This document shows positions 1 through 7,752 of a DNA stretch of 44,401 nucleotides, piece by piece. This stretch comes from Deltaproteobacteria bacterium (GTDB lineage: Bacteria; Desulfobacterota; SM23-61). Where the stretch lies: positions 1-44,401 of the forward strand of contig VGSF01000033.1 in assembly GCA_016875165.1 (NCBI GenBank), read 5' to 3'. Numbering within the stretch: the first letter of the stretch is position 1; each line of letters opens with the position of its first letter. The translations under genes and the position numbers were made by a program. The notes beneath the pieces are model-generated. The model was not told the origin of the DNA. It searched no databases and saw only the letters and a list, made by a program, of their open reading frames with translations.

Positions 1-125
1 TCTGTCCATGCTTCGTCAATCCTCCTGGAGGTAAAACCACCAACTGGAGAGCCGGATGCGGGAGATCCGCCAGTCCGGTTCGGAGGGAGGGGGGACCGAA
101 ACCAATCGGCCCTCCCTACCCCTAT
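1..125 (+). mobile_element. 3' end of a group II intron (domains V and VI)
   Basis: Positions 49-81 fold as a typical group II intron domain V: paired arms starting GAGCCGGA and ending TCCGGTTC, an inner GCGG/CCGC helix capped by a GAGA tetraloop, and a two-base CA bulge. Domain VI follows as a G-rich arm (about 82-98) pairing with a C-rich arm (about 107-120). The likely 3' splice boundary is the AT near 124-125. Bases 1-48 would be the end of domain IV after the reverse transcriptase/maturase gene, which lies outside the window. Domain V is the most conserved part of these ribozymes, so the family call is firm. Whether the full intron is intact upstream cannot be seen. Confidence 0.85.
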
Positions 126-507
126 AGTTAATTAAAGCAGTTCTGTCCGTCTGAGGCGGACTGCTTTCGCAGGAGTGACAGTTTTACGACTTTTTACGAG
201 ACCATCATATTTTGAATATCGGAAAACTTTTTGGTCTTCCCGAAATTAAAGGAAGATAGGAGCTTTACACACTTTTTGCAAGTGACGCTTTCACCTGCTA
301 CACTTCAGCGAAAGGTTGTTTTATGGATTGCTCATTCCGGGTAGAAATGACGTAGCCCGATTCAATAAATGATATCGATATCCAAACTATTTTGATGATC
401 GGGAAACAGATAGAGATATAGCAGCTTCATGCAATTTTACAAATTTTCAAAAAAAAGGAGTGTGAGGCGGTGTCTATCTGCCATCGCCTCTTTAAACAGA
501 TGGGTGC
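126..507. other. gene-free stretch with a partial palindromic repeat
   Basis: No convincing gene. A hairpin made of CAGTTCTGTCCG and CGGACTG-type arms lies near 138-165. Positions 181-207 carry the terminal motif (CGACTTTTTACGAGACCATCAT) found at the ends of the roughly 150-bp repeat family that recurs in this window, so this is a truncated copy. Nothing recognisable was seen in 208-507. Confidence 0.5.
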
Positions 508-1434
508 TCAGTGCTTTTTCAAGAAATCCAAAACGCTCTTGTTAAAAAACTCCGGGTTGTCTCGATGCATTAAATGGGTACCGTTTGGGACAATTAACGG
601 CGCAAGAATTTCTGGTTTACATTGCCGAATAGCTTCAATCATGATGCCATTGTGCTTTGGGCTTCGCTCGCCGATTAGCAGCAAAATAGGAAAGTTGAAT
701 TTCTGGATATCGACGCAGCTCACTTTAGGCCTTTCGGCGCTCTCCATGGCGGTCCCTATGTTATCAACAGGGGTTATCCTTCGTTCGGGAGGGAGTTTGT
801 CCCACGTTCCAGGACCGTTCACAGCGTCTACGAATACCTTTGCCGCTTTTTCGGCATCGCCTGCCGCAAGAATCCCTCGAAGGTATTCTCTGAACCCCTT
901 TATAGCAGCCTCGCGTCTTTGGGTTTCGGGCGTTTTTGGAAGGAGGTTTTCCATATTGGCGTCTTCGAGAATGAGGGTGCGAATAGTTTCAGGATGAAGC
1001 CTTGCCACGTTCAGGGCAACTTCACCGCCTCGGGAATGTCCAAGAAGGTGAACTTTACCAAGATTCATGCTTCTGATAAGAGCGGCGACATCGGATACAT
1101 GCTGAGTAACCGAACAATCATCTCCCAAACCATTCCACTTTTCAGGGTAACAATGCCGAAGACTCACGGGGATTGTGCGGTAGGTTTTTGAAAGCTCTGG
1201 AACTTGAAGTGCCCAAGTTCGATAATCGTTCACAGCCCCATGGATGAGGATAAGCGGAACCCCGCTGCCGGTTTCCTGATAGGCCATGTCGTAGCCATTG
1301 ACCTCCATTGTCTTGACCCCGTCCGGGATCGGCCATTTCGGGGCGGCCGCGGCAGCTAGGGACAGAAAAATAGCTGACCCAATCAATATTAGCATGATTA
1401 GAAGAGCCTTCTCCAATGAATTTTTTGAAGCCAT
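508..1434 (-). CDS. exported alpha/beta hydrolase
   Basis: Product of 308 aa if started at the ATG at 1434. I chose this start because the GGAGG upstream is 8 nt away, whereas the ATG at 1440 is only 2 nt from it. A hydrophobic signal segment (about residues 9-31, ending in an alanine run) suggests export or membrane anchoring. The alpha/beta hydrolase fold is shown by the LILIHGA oxyanion-hole strand, the nucleophile elbow GHSRGG (Ser about 134), a GERSP segment at the usual acid position, and a GTHLMH segment near residue 287 holding the catalytic His. Such proteins hydrolyse esters or related bonds; the substrate cannot be read from the sequence. It lies in the same orientation as the small secreted protein at 1702-2232, with a 267-bp gap. 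Confidence 0.85.
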   Translation of the reverse strand: MASKNSLEKALLIMLILIGSAIFLSLAAAAAPKWPIPDGVKTMEVNGYDMAYQETGSGVPLILIHGAVNDYRTWALQVPELSKTYRTIPVSLRHCYPEKWNGLGDDCSVTQHVSDVAALIRSMNLGKVHLLGHSRGGEVALNVARLHPETIRTLILEDANMENLLPKTPETQRREAAIKGFREYLRGILAAGDAEKAAKVFVDAVNGPGTWDKLPPERRITPVDNIGTAMESAERPKVSCVDIQKFNFPILLLIGERSPKHNGIMIEAIRQCKPEILAPLIVPNGTHLMHRDNPEFFNKSVLDFLKKH

Positions 1435-1701
1435 GATCATTTCCTCCCTTTATTCTTGAGGGTTTTGCAGGTTACAAAGAAGGATCAACCAAAAACTCAA
1501 GGGAGAAAGCTCCAAGGGGAACTTCTAAATCCCATTGGAGCCTTCACATTGGATCCTTCTGGGATATCCTTTCCATGCCTTTCCTTGGAAGTCCAATGCC
1601 TAGCCTTCCCGAATTGGTCATTGGTGCAATCTTGCCCTGTTTGACGGCAGGCTACACGGCGATTAAATTTCTTGTTCTCCCAAAGAGACCTCCCGAATCA
1701 A

Positions 1702-2232
1702 TTATTGGGGAGAAAGAGTATAGTTCAAAATAAATTCGCTGTAGGCCTTGCCGGCAAAATCTCCCTTGAGTGGTTTCAACATTTTTCCGGTCATGGTCTG
1801 CGTTCCTTTAATTCCTTTAAATCTACCCGTCCCGTTGATAATTTCCCCCATCGATTTCTGAAGCGCGGCAACCTTTTTGTCGGGATCCGGCCAGAATGAT
1901 CCCGGTTGCGATGTCGTCACGATTGTGGAACCATCCGCAAAAGTGAAGACATTAATCCCCAAAAATATCCCCTTCCCGGGTCCGGTGTGGACAACGGCGA
2001 GGACCCGCAGAGATCCGAATTCCCCATCATCTAAAACGAACGCACCGTCTCTGACAATATAAGCGGTTCCGAGTCCTTCCACGTCTCCAACGGGGAACCG
2101 CTCGCCCTTTAATGCCCCGCAGGTAACCATCATTTTCATGGATTCTGCCCCGGCCTGAATGGCAGACCCCAGAACGCAAATCGCGATGACCGTTAAAACA
2201 AAGAACCTGCTTAATAATTTTTTTGCAGCCAT
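1702..2232 (-). CDS. small secreted protein, possibly an allene-oxide-cyclase/dirigent-like barrel
   Basis: Product of 176 aa from the ATG at 2232, which has AAGGAGG 8 nt upstream. A longer in-frame reading back to 2319 lacks an SD and would bury the signal peptide. Residues 1-28 are a clear signal peptide (KKLLSR, then a hydrophobic core, then AGA). The mature part is beta-rich with many Gly/Thr/Phe residues (GLGTAYIVRDGAFV, INVFTFADGSTIV, GTGRFKGIKGTQTMTGK). This resembles single-domain beta-barrel proteins of the allene oxide cyclase/dirigent type, but that is a pattern impression only. No catalytic motif is visible. It is probably periplasmic and may be co-expressed with the downstream hydrolase. 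Confidence 0.65.
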   Translation of the reverse strand: MAAKKLLSRFFVLTVIAICVLGSAIQAGAESMKMMVTCGALKGERFPVGDVEGLGTAYIVRDGAFVLDDGEFGSLRVLAVVHTGPGKGIFLGINVFTFADGSTIVTTSQPGSFWPDPDKKVAALQKSMGEIINGTGRFKGIKGTQTMTGKMLKPLKGDFAGKAYSEFILNYTLSPQ

Positions 2233-2468
2233 GATCTTTTCCTCCTTAATTTTTTTATTTTCCGCCAAACGAACAATCGTCCTCCTTTTTCCCTTTTCGG
2301 TCAGTTCATAGGACCTCACCTCCCTTTATAATGTGAAGAAAAAATTAATAAATATCTGAATTTATTTAATAAATTGATTCTTAAGATACCCTTCAACTGG
2401 AGCGATACCCATAAGAAAGCTCCTTATTCATTCATTAAAAAAATTATTTTCTATCATTATTACCTTTC

Positions 2469-2477
2469 TGGTATAAT
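2469..2477 (+). promoter_or_regulatory. extended -10 promoter of the TolB-like/TPR gene
   Basis: TGGTATAAT is a perfect extended -10 element (TGn plus TATAAT). The -35 position is weak, as usual for extended -10 promoters. The start of transcription would be near 2484. Confidence 0.6.
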
Positions 2478-2490
2478 CCTCACGGTGGAA

Positions 2491-2507
2491 CACGGTGTTC
2501 TACCGTG
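2491..2507. promoter_or_regulatory. palindrome at the transcription start, candidate operator
   Basis: CACGGT and ACCGTG are perfect 6-bp arms around a 5-bp centre. A further CACGGTGGAA half site sits immediately upstream (2481-2490). It lies 7-23 bp after the predicted transcription start, where a repressor could block the promoter, or it could form a short 5' mRNA hairpin. Confidence 0.4.
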
Positions 2508-2575
2508 CGATTATTTTTGGACCCTCCCTGCCCTTAAGAATATCCAGGATTAAAGCCCAAGCCGTGGGGATAAAA

Positions 2576-4735
2576 ATGGGTGAAAGTTCGAGACCTTCCC
2601 TCCAGATTGACCTAAATGAATTCAAGCTCCATCTTCATCTCAAGGGCAGAACTCCATTCACCCTGCATTTCAACTCCCCTTCCCGAAGTTTTTATCTCTC
2701 GGTGATCTCCTTAGTCGTCAATGAGATGAAAAAATCGGGGAAGATCAAGTCCATTCCTCTGCAGGAACATATTGATTTGCTTGCCCTTTTAAATGAAACC
2801 ATCGGGGGTGCAGCGGGATCCTCCGAGAAGGAGAATCTGCTGCACCGGATTTACACGAAGTGGAGGGACGCCCTGCCAAACTTGGAAGATGCCCCGCTTT
2901 TCAAGGTTGAGGGAAAGAAGAAGAAAGAGGAGGGGGATGGAGCCATCGGCAAGGTCTATTCCTTTACCGATGCCGAAAAGGATGGGTGGGCGAATCTCTT
3001 TGATTACATGGGAAGCGAAGAGAATGTGAGGCTGAAGTTCGCAATAGATAAAATCGGGGTAGGTTTGAATGAAATTTCAATCACCTTCGGTGATTATCGA
3101 AGCGGCGAGGCCTGGGATCAATTCATCGCCAGCCTGAAACCCGCCCTGATCGAGGTTGCCTCCATTGATCGAATGAAGCACTCCCTGCCGGATGGGCCCT
3201 CTATCGCCGTGCTGCCTTTCTTGAACTTGAGTAACGACAAGGAGCAGGAATACTTCAGCGACGGGATGACCGATGACCTAATAACCGACTTGTCCAAGAT
3301 TTCTGGTCTAATGGTGATTTCCCGGAATTCATCCTTCACTTACAAGGGGAAACCTGTAAAAGCCAAAAATGTAGCCGAAGATCTCGGGGTACGCTACATC
3401 CTGCAGGGAAGTGTACGGAAGGCCGGAGAGGAAATCCGAATTAATGCCCAACTTATTGATGCCATGACCGGCCATCACCTATGGGCAGAGCGGTATGACG
3501 GAACAATGGACAGGGTTTTTGCTTTGCAGGACAAGGTCACTCAGAATATTGTTACTGCTCTGGCAGTGAAGCTGACTGGCAGTGAAAAAGATCAGATGGC
3601 CTGGAAGGGGACCAACAATGTGAAAGCGTATGACCTGTTCCTGCGGGGACGGTCGCATTATCTCCGGTACACCTCCGAAGATATAGGCAAGGCGGTTCAA
3701 TCTTATAAAAACGCGACCGAAATTGATCCAAACTTTACGCGGGCATACGGGGAATTGGCTCTTGCTCTTTGGACAGGCACGTATGTTGTCGGATTCTGGA
3801 AGGGATTGGATATCGACATAAATGAGGCGCGTTTGCGGGTGAGGGAGTATCTTGGGCTAGCCATGAAAAATCCATCGGCCATTGCGCATCATGTTAATGG
3901 CATGCTGTACTTGTTCCGGCGTCAGCATGACAAGGCAATATCCGAACAGCAAAGGGCGCTCGCTTTAGATCCCAACGATCCTTCCTGCAATCTCGGGATG
4001 GGCTTTGTCATGAATTTCAGCGGTAAACCGAGGACGGCAATCGACTTCTTCAATCGCGCCCTGCGCCTCGATCCTCATAACCCGGCCCGCTATTTAATTC
4101 AACTTGGGATCGCCCAATTCTGCCTGGGGAACCTGGAAGAGGCGGCAACGTTGATGGAGAAAGCCCAACGAATAAATCCTGATTTGACCGGCTGGGCTGC
4201 CTGGCTTTCATCTATCTATGGGCTGCTCGGCCGGGAGAAAGAGGCCCGTCAAGCATTGGATATCTACCAAAAAGGGTGGACCGTCAAACAAAAACTGCCT
4301 TTGGTCATGTTCTTCTTCCCCTTCAAGGACCAAAGCGTTGCGAACCGGTATGCCGAGGGGATAATTAAGGCGGGACTGCCGGGGACGCCCTCGGGATATT
4401 TCCCTGCTTTCCCAGAAAACCAATTAACCGGGGATGAAATTAGAAGGCTTTTTTTTGGAGCAAAGATAACAGGATTTGGTTTTGACCGCCAGCAATGGTT
4501 TCTTGATCGTAAGTCGAATGGAGAATTTGCCTGGCAGGGAGGAGAACCGGTTCATACCGATACCGGCAAAAGTCGCATTGAAGGGGACATGATCTGTAGT
4601 AAGTACCAGAAAAGATTTTGGGGGATAGAATCTTGTGGGACTGTTTTCAAAAACCCCAGTGGCACCCAGGAAGAGGAAAATATATATTTCTCTTGTAATG
4701 ACTGGGGAATTGAACCCTTTACTTTGGTGCGATAG
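2576..4735 (+). CDS. TolB-like (cyclase-associated) domain protein with TPR repeats
   Basis: Product of 719 aa from the ATG at 2576 (weak GGGGA upstream). The frame is open back to a GTG at 2495, but that codon is about 11 nt from the predicted transcription start and has no SD. Residues 1-200 are not recognised. Residues about 207-330 match the TolB-like domain found between the cyclase or HTH head and the TPR tail of many signalling proteins (SIAVLPFLNLS, YFSDGMTDDLITDLSK, GVRYILQGSVRK, LWAERYDG). Residues about 355-595 contain TPR units (ALALDPNDP, ALRLDPHNP). The last 60 residues (GDMICSKYQKRFWGIESC) resemble the tail seen in some cyclase-type proteins. No GGDEF, cyclase catalytic or HTH motif is visible, so this is a scaffold-like member with an unusual head. 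It stands alone. Confidence 0.8.
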   Translation: MGESSRPSLQIDLNEFKLHLHLKGRTPFTLHFNSPSRSFYLSVISLVVNEMKKSGKIKSIPLQEHIDLLALLNETIGGAAGSSEKENLLHRIYTKWRDALPNLEDAPLFKVEGKKKKEEGDGAIGKVYSFTDAEKDGWANLFDYMGSEENVRLKFAIDKIGVGLNEISITFGDYRSGEAWDQFIASLKPALIEVASIDRMKHSLPDGPSIAVLPFLNLSNDKEQEYFSDGMTDDLITDLSKISGLMVISRNSSFTYKGKPVKAKNVAEDLGVRYILQGSVRKAGEEIRINAQLIDAMTGHHLWAERYDGTMDRVFALQDKVTQNIVTALAVKLTGSEKDQMAWKGTNNVKAYDLFLRGRSHYLRYTSEDIGKAVQSYKNATEIDPNFTRAYGELALALWTGTYVVGFWKGLDIDINEARLRVREYLGLAMKNPSAIAHHVNGMLYLFRRQHDKAISEQQRALALDPNDPSCNLGMGFVMNFSGKPRTAIDFFNRALRLDPHNPARYLIQLGIAQFCLGNLEEAATLMEKAQRINPDLTGWAAWLSSIYGLLGREKEARQALDIYQKGWTVKQKLPLVMFFFPFKDQSVANRYAEGIIKAGLPGTPSGYFPAFPENQLTGDEIRRLFFGAKITGFGFDRQQWFLDRKSNGEFAWQGGEPVHTDTGKSRIEGDMICSKYQKRFWGIESCGTVFKNPSGTQEEENIYFSCNDWGIEPFTLVR

Positions 4736-4943
4736 TTAGATTTTCTCAAAGGTCATGCGATTCTTCGTCAGGATGAGATTGGCCATTTATCTTTAAGGCA
4801 AACCTAATTAAATCCTGGGACGTATCACTAATTTCCATCGCATTAGATGGTTATTCCTAATAGCGGAGATCGTGCCACTATCCGCACCTGGCCAAAATTC
4901 AAGAAATGAAGAGTATATCTAAACCTCGACTACCGATCGAAAT

Positions 4944-5035
4944 CTACACCTGCCAGGAAATTTTGTCAACTGACGACTTCAGGAAGAAGTCATTATCCGG
5001 CTCGATAGTGTCTGTTAGATCAAACTCCATCTTTT
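4944..5035 (-). repeat. copy 1 of a three-copy degenerate repeat
   Basis: On the minus strand this segment reads FDLTDTIEPDNDFFLKS in one frame and stops at 4944-4946. The segments at 35640-35735 and 36665-36735 share the same DNA pattern (GATTTGACC-like start, ACACTATCAAG, GACTTCTTCC) and nearly the same peptide. It begins within the 3' end of the isomerase gene (stop at 5020). Confidence 0.5.
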
Positions 5036-5889
5036 ACATCTAATTTCCCGTCTATCTTCTTTAACGTGGACATTGACGCTTGGGCTATGGTTTGGGGGCC
5101 GGGAGAGAAATCAAATACTTCCAAAGATACCCACCCGTTAAAGCGCAAATCCTTTAAGGACTGAAAGGCTTGCCCATAGTCATTTACACCATTCCCGGAA
5201 CCCAGATATTTACCGTCCATTTCCTGAACATGAATATGGTGGATATGTGAAAAATATTTTTCGATGATAACGTGGAATGGGTCTGTTTCATCCAATGTAT
5301 TATGGAAGTCGAACATGGTCTGAATGGCCGGATGGTTGATCTCCTGTACGATTTTTATGGTGTCGCCCATGGTGTTGACCACATCGGTCTGGTTATGGCC
5401 CAGAGGCTCGATTAATATCTGGACATTACGGCCTTGGGCATGGTCTGCGACTTTGGCCAGACCTTCGGCCCAATATTTCGTTGCTTCCGCAACTGATATG
5501 CCGCCCAAGGTATTTCTCCCTTTGGGCGAACCGAATACCATGACAGGACCGCTGAGGTCGCCGCAAAAATCAATGAGCTTTCGAAAATATTTCCAGCTCC
5601 TCATCCGCACTGCGGCATCCGGGGTGGTAACATGCAAGCCTTGAGGCGGCGGTGAGAGTAACCAGTGGAGGCCTGCGCATTCTATGCAGGCATCTTTCAT
5701 GGCAGTGGCCATATCCCGGCGGCAGGCCGGAGAGATTTCCTCCACCCCTTCTTTTACAAGCGTAAAGGGCGCAATCTCGATTCCCTTGTATCCCGCCTTA
5801 CCAACCAAGTTGCACTGTTCCCTCCATTCCATTCCTTGCATGCTCTCGTTACACATGGCGTATTTAAAACCATTCCATTTAGGCGCCAT
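5020..5889 (-). CDS. TIM-barrel sugar isomerase/epimerase, hydroxypyruvate isomerase-like
   Basis: Product of 289 aa. The ATG at 5889 has AAAGGAG about 10 nt upstream. The sequence has the AP-endonuclease-2-type TIM barrel of xylose isomerase-like enzymes: an N-terminal strand with GYKGIEIAPFT, then the usual metal-ligand strands in order, LIEPLGHN (Glu), TMFDFHN (Asp/His), HIHVQEMDG (His) and GWVSLEVFDF (Glu). These bind one divalent metal and support ketose/aldose isomerisation or C3 epimerisation in the cytoplasm. Substrate is not decidable here; hydroxypyruvate, tagatose-type sugars and inosose are all possible. No sugar transporter or kinase is adjacent. Length is normal for the family. 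Confidence 0.8.
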   Translation of the reverse strand: MAPKWNGFKYAMCNESMQGMEWREQCNLVGKAGYKGIEIAPFTLVKEGVEEISPACRRDMATAMKDACIECAGLHWLLSPPPQGLHVTTPDAAVRMRSWKYFRKLIDFCGDLSGPVMVFGSPKGRNTLGGISVAEATKYWAEGLAKVADHAQGRNVQILIEPLGHNQTDVVNTMGDTIKIVQEINHPAIQTMFDFHNTLDETDPFHVIIEKYFSHIHHIHVQEMDGKYLGSGNGVNDYGQAFQSLKDLRFNGWVSLEVFDFSPGPQTIAQASMSTLKKIDGKLDVKDGV

Positions 5890-5985
5890 ACTGAATTTTC
5901 TCCTTTCGTAAAAGTTTAGATTCTTACATCTTTCAATCTGAGAATTTTCTTCTGAGACTTTAATAATATCCCTAAAATCTCCCCT

Positions 5986-6001
5986 TCACGCCTTGGCGTG
6001 A
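5986..6001. repeat. perfect hairpin TCACGCC-TT-GGCGTGA
   Basis: A 7-bp perfect stem with a 2-base centre, followed by alternating G-rich and C-rich tracts (6003-6075) that can pair with each other (GGGAGGGGG against CCCCCACCC/CCCTCCCCC). It lies upstream of the isomerase gene. It looks like a structured intergenic repeat and no gene is present. Confidence 0.4.
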
Positions 6002-6151
6002 CGGGAAGGGATAAAGGGGAGGGGGATAATTTTTCTATTCACCCCCACCCTTACCCTCCCCCATCAAAGGGGGAGGGAATCGGATGGAAATTTCAAATAT
6101 CTTTGGTTAGTTCTTTGAAGAAAGGTGTGTCACCATGGCCAAGGGATTCCA

Positions 6152-6320
6152 GGGCCCGGGGGCTAGACCGGCCCGCTTGGAATCATAAGGCGCTGATTTC
6201 TCTGTGGATGGGGCGGGGAAGATACCCCCGCCTCCTCCGGAGGAAACGGGCTTTTATCTTCGAGGACAAGGGGAAACCCAACCAATGCTTCCGGCGCGTT
6301 CCGGCCTGGCCCCCGGGCCC
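6152..6320. repeat. GC-rich inverted-repeat element, copy 1 (about 169 bp)
   Basis: The ends are GGGCCCGGGGGC (6152-6163) and its perfect complement GCCCCCGGGCCC (6309-6320). Inside are blocks shared, in reverse orientation, with the copies at 28838-29005 and about 34903-35065: the GGCGCTGATTTCTC block, a GGATGGGGCGGGG block, CGCCTCCTCCGGAGG, and ATGCTTCCGGCGCG. No open reading frame is shared between copies, so it is a non-coding element of the miniature inverted-repeat type. Confidence 0.7.
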
Positions 6321-6421
6321 AAACAGAGGCGTTGCCGCCATTTTTTCAAAACTCTAAACTGATACCTCCTTTTAATAAAGTTCCCCAGTTTATTTTTGAC
6401 AGGATTTTTTACTCTCCATGC

Positions 6422-6558
6422 TTGATGAACTCGTAAAAACTCGTCACACCGGTGAAAACCGGTGTCCAGAGATGTCGGACCATATTGAAAAGACTGGATT
6501 CCGGCTTTCACCGAAATGACGGAAAAGGGCATTTTCAGACTTTTTACGAGATCATCAA
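6422..6558. repeat. palindromic repeat family 1, copy B
   Basis: Starts TTGATGAACTCGTAAAAA and ends TTTTTACGAGATCATCAA, which are near-perfect terminal inverted repeats. The interior carries ACCGGTG...ACCGGTGTCC and GACTGGATTCCGGCTTTC blocks common to the family. Non-coding. Confidence 0.75.
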
Positions 6559-6560
6559 AC

Positions 6561-6717
6561 TTGATGGATTCGTAAAAAGTCCTGTTCCTGTCATTGCGAG
6601 GAGTTCCGCATTGGCGGGACGACGAAGCAATCTTGTCTTTTCGGGCACTTATAAAAACGAGATTGCTTCGCTTTCGCTCGCAATGACCCTTTCACGACTT
6701 TTTACGAGATCATCAAA
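6561..6717. repeat. palindromic repeat family 1, copy C with a different core
   Basis: It has the same ends as copy B (TTGATGGATTCGTAAAAAGTC and GACTTTTTACGAGATCATCAA) and abuts it with a 2-bp gap. The core differs: it is the widespread TCATTGCGAGGAG / GAAGCAATCT palindrome, repeated inverted as AGATTGCTTCG and CTCGCAATGAC. It looks like a second repeat type nested between the same termini. Confidence 0.7.
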
Positions 6718-6830
6718 CTTAGACAATGCTTAGCATAAAAGGGAGGATTTTATACGTCAAACTAAAAGTTATGGAAGGGGGAGGGGACTTCTTGAATATC
6801 AGAAATGGTCCAGGGGCTTATGGATTTATA

Positions 6831-6907
6831 TGGTGGGCGATGCGGGATTCGAACCCACGGCCTCTGGTTCCGGAGACCAACGCTCTATCCATCTGAGCTA
6901 ATCGCCC
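6831..6907 (-). tRNA. tRNA-Arg (anticodon CCG)
   Basis: Read on the minus strand, the 7-bp acceptor stem GGGCGAT pairs with ATCGCCC. A D-arm GCTC/GAGC follows, then an anticodon stem TTGGT/ACCAG with loop CTCCGGA (anticodon CCG, reading CGG, arginine). The T-arm has the GTGGG/TTCGAATCC pattern. The discriminator base is A, and the 3' CCA is encoded (plus-strand TGG at 6831-6833). Confidence 0.95.
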
Positions 6908-6926
6908 ATTTTTTTAATTAAAATTA

Positions 6927-6953
6927 GCCACAGAGGGCACAAAGATCACAGAG
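6927..6953. repeat. CACAGAG short repeat, copy 1
   Basis: GCCACAGAGGGCAC and the following ATCACAGAG form a triplicated CACAGAG-type motif. Related copies lie at 24203-24229, 37205-37231 and 37292-37309, always between genes. Confidence 0.55.
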
Positions 6954-6964
6954 TTTTAAAACCA

Positions 6965-6993
6965 TGATTAAGAAAAAATAAAGAATATGTCAA
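6965..6993 (-). promoter_or_regulatory. candidate sigma-70 promoter of the tRNA-Arg gene
   Basis: The minus strand carries a perfect -35 TTGACA (6988-6993), a 17-bp spacer and a moderate -10 TAATCA (6965-6970), about 60 bp upstream of the tRNA. Confidence 0.4.
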
Positions 6994-7127
6994 ACGTCTA
7001 AAGTGATCCAGTGCAGGCTACACTAAAGTTGAAAAAAGTAATTCCTATACAATTTCCTTTTAGCACCTTCTGAAGTAATTGTCAATGATTGGTTTGTTGA
7101 ATTTGTTGCGTTCATTTGGTTTATTGG

Positions 7128-7156
7128 TTGACCTTAGAGAGATTTTGTGTTAAACA
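7128..7156 (+). promoter_or_regulatory. candidate sigma-70 promoter of the MaoC gene
   Basis: TTGACC (7128-7133), a 17-bp spacer and TAAACA (7151-7156). Transcription would start near 7163, about 38 nt before the start codon. Confidence 0.4.
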
Positions 7157-7200
7157 CGATGGGAAATTGCCCGGTAAAATGAATCGCTAAGGAGGAAGTT

Positions 7201-7662
7201 ATGACCAAACGTATCATTCAAAATCTGGAAGAGTTGAAGAAGATGGTTGGACAGGAAGTGGGGGTCAGCGATTGGCATCCGGTGACGCAGGAAGCCATCA
7301 ACCTGTTTGCCGATGCCACCCTCGATCATCAGTGGATTCACGTGGACCCGGAACGGGCAAGAAAGGAGTCCCCTTTCGGCGGCCCGATCGCCCATGGTTA
7401 TTACACGCTAAGCTTAGCGCCCTACCTGTTGGCGGACATCATGGATATTAAAGAGAAGAAGATGGGGGTAAACTATGGACTAAACAAGCTGCGCTTTACG
7501 GCTCCTGTCCCCATTCCTTCCAGCGTAAGAGTTCGAGCTACGCTGGCCACAATCGAAGAGATCAAGGGAGGTGTGCAGGCTACATTTAATCTAAACTTCG
7601 AAGTCCAGGGGAAGGAGAAGCCAGCTTGCGTGGCCGAGGCGATCTACCGTTACTACGCCTGA
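7201..7662 (+). CDS. MaoC-like (R)-specific enoyl-CoA hydratase family protein
   Basis: Product of 153 aa; the ATG is preceded by TAAGGAGGAAG. This is a single hot-dog fold domain of normal length. The hydratase signature is clear: FADATLDHQWIHVDPERA carries the catalytic Asp and His (about residues 47-52), followed by FGGPIAHGYYTLSLAP, which packs behind the active site. A later strand reads GLNKLRFTAPVPIPSSVRVRA. Members hydrate or dehydrate acyl-CoA thioesters in the cytoplasm, often in fatty- or aromatic-acid oxidation or polyester metabolism. The nearest gene is a convergent acyl-CoA carboxyltransferase, which fits a CoA-thioester theme, but they are not in one operon. Confidence 0.9.
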   Translation: MTKRIIQNLEELKKMVGQEVGVSDWHPVTQEAINLFADATLDHQWIHVDPERARKESPFGGPIAHGYYTLSLAPYLLADIMDIKEKKMGVNYGLNKLRFTAPVPIPSSVRVRATLATIEEIKGGVQATFNLNFEVQGKEKPACVAEAIYRYYA

Positions 7663-7667
7663 ACGAA

Positions 7668-7752
7668 ACACATAGAGCATAGAGCGGAGCGCGAAGCGTA
7701 ACAGCATTAAAGTTTTTTTCGCTATGCTCCTTGCGCTATGCGCTTTGCGGTT
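7668..7752. terminator. structured region between convergent genes, possible bidirectional terminator
   Basis: CATAGAGCATAGAGCG-type and CGCTATGCTCC-type tracts are repeated and partly complementary around an AAAGTTTTTTT core. The stretch fills the gap between the converging MaoC and carboxyltransferase genes. It is imperfect, so the terminator role is inferred from position and T-tract. Confidence 0.4.

Noticed and set aside
1509..1541. Hairpin GCTCCAAGGGG / CCCATTGGAGC upstream of the hydrolase
   Set aside because: A 10 of 11 inverted match with no T-tract and no known context; recorded only as a structured intergenic sequence.
2495..2575. GTG start extending the TolB-like/TPR protein by 27 residues
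   Set aside because: Would lie 11 nt from the predicted transcription start with no SD and inside the palindrome; the ATG at 2576 is preferred.
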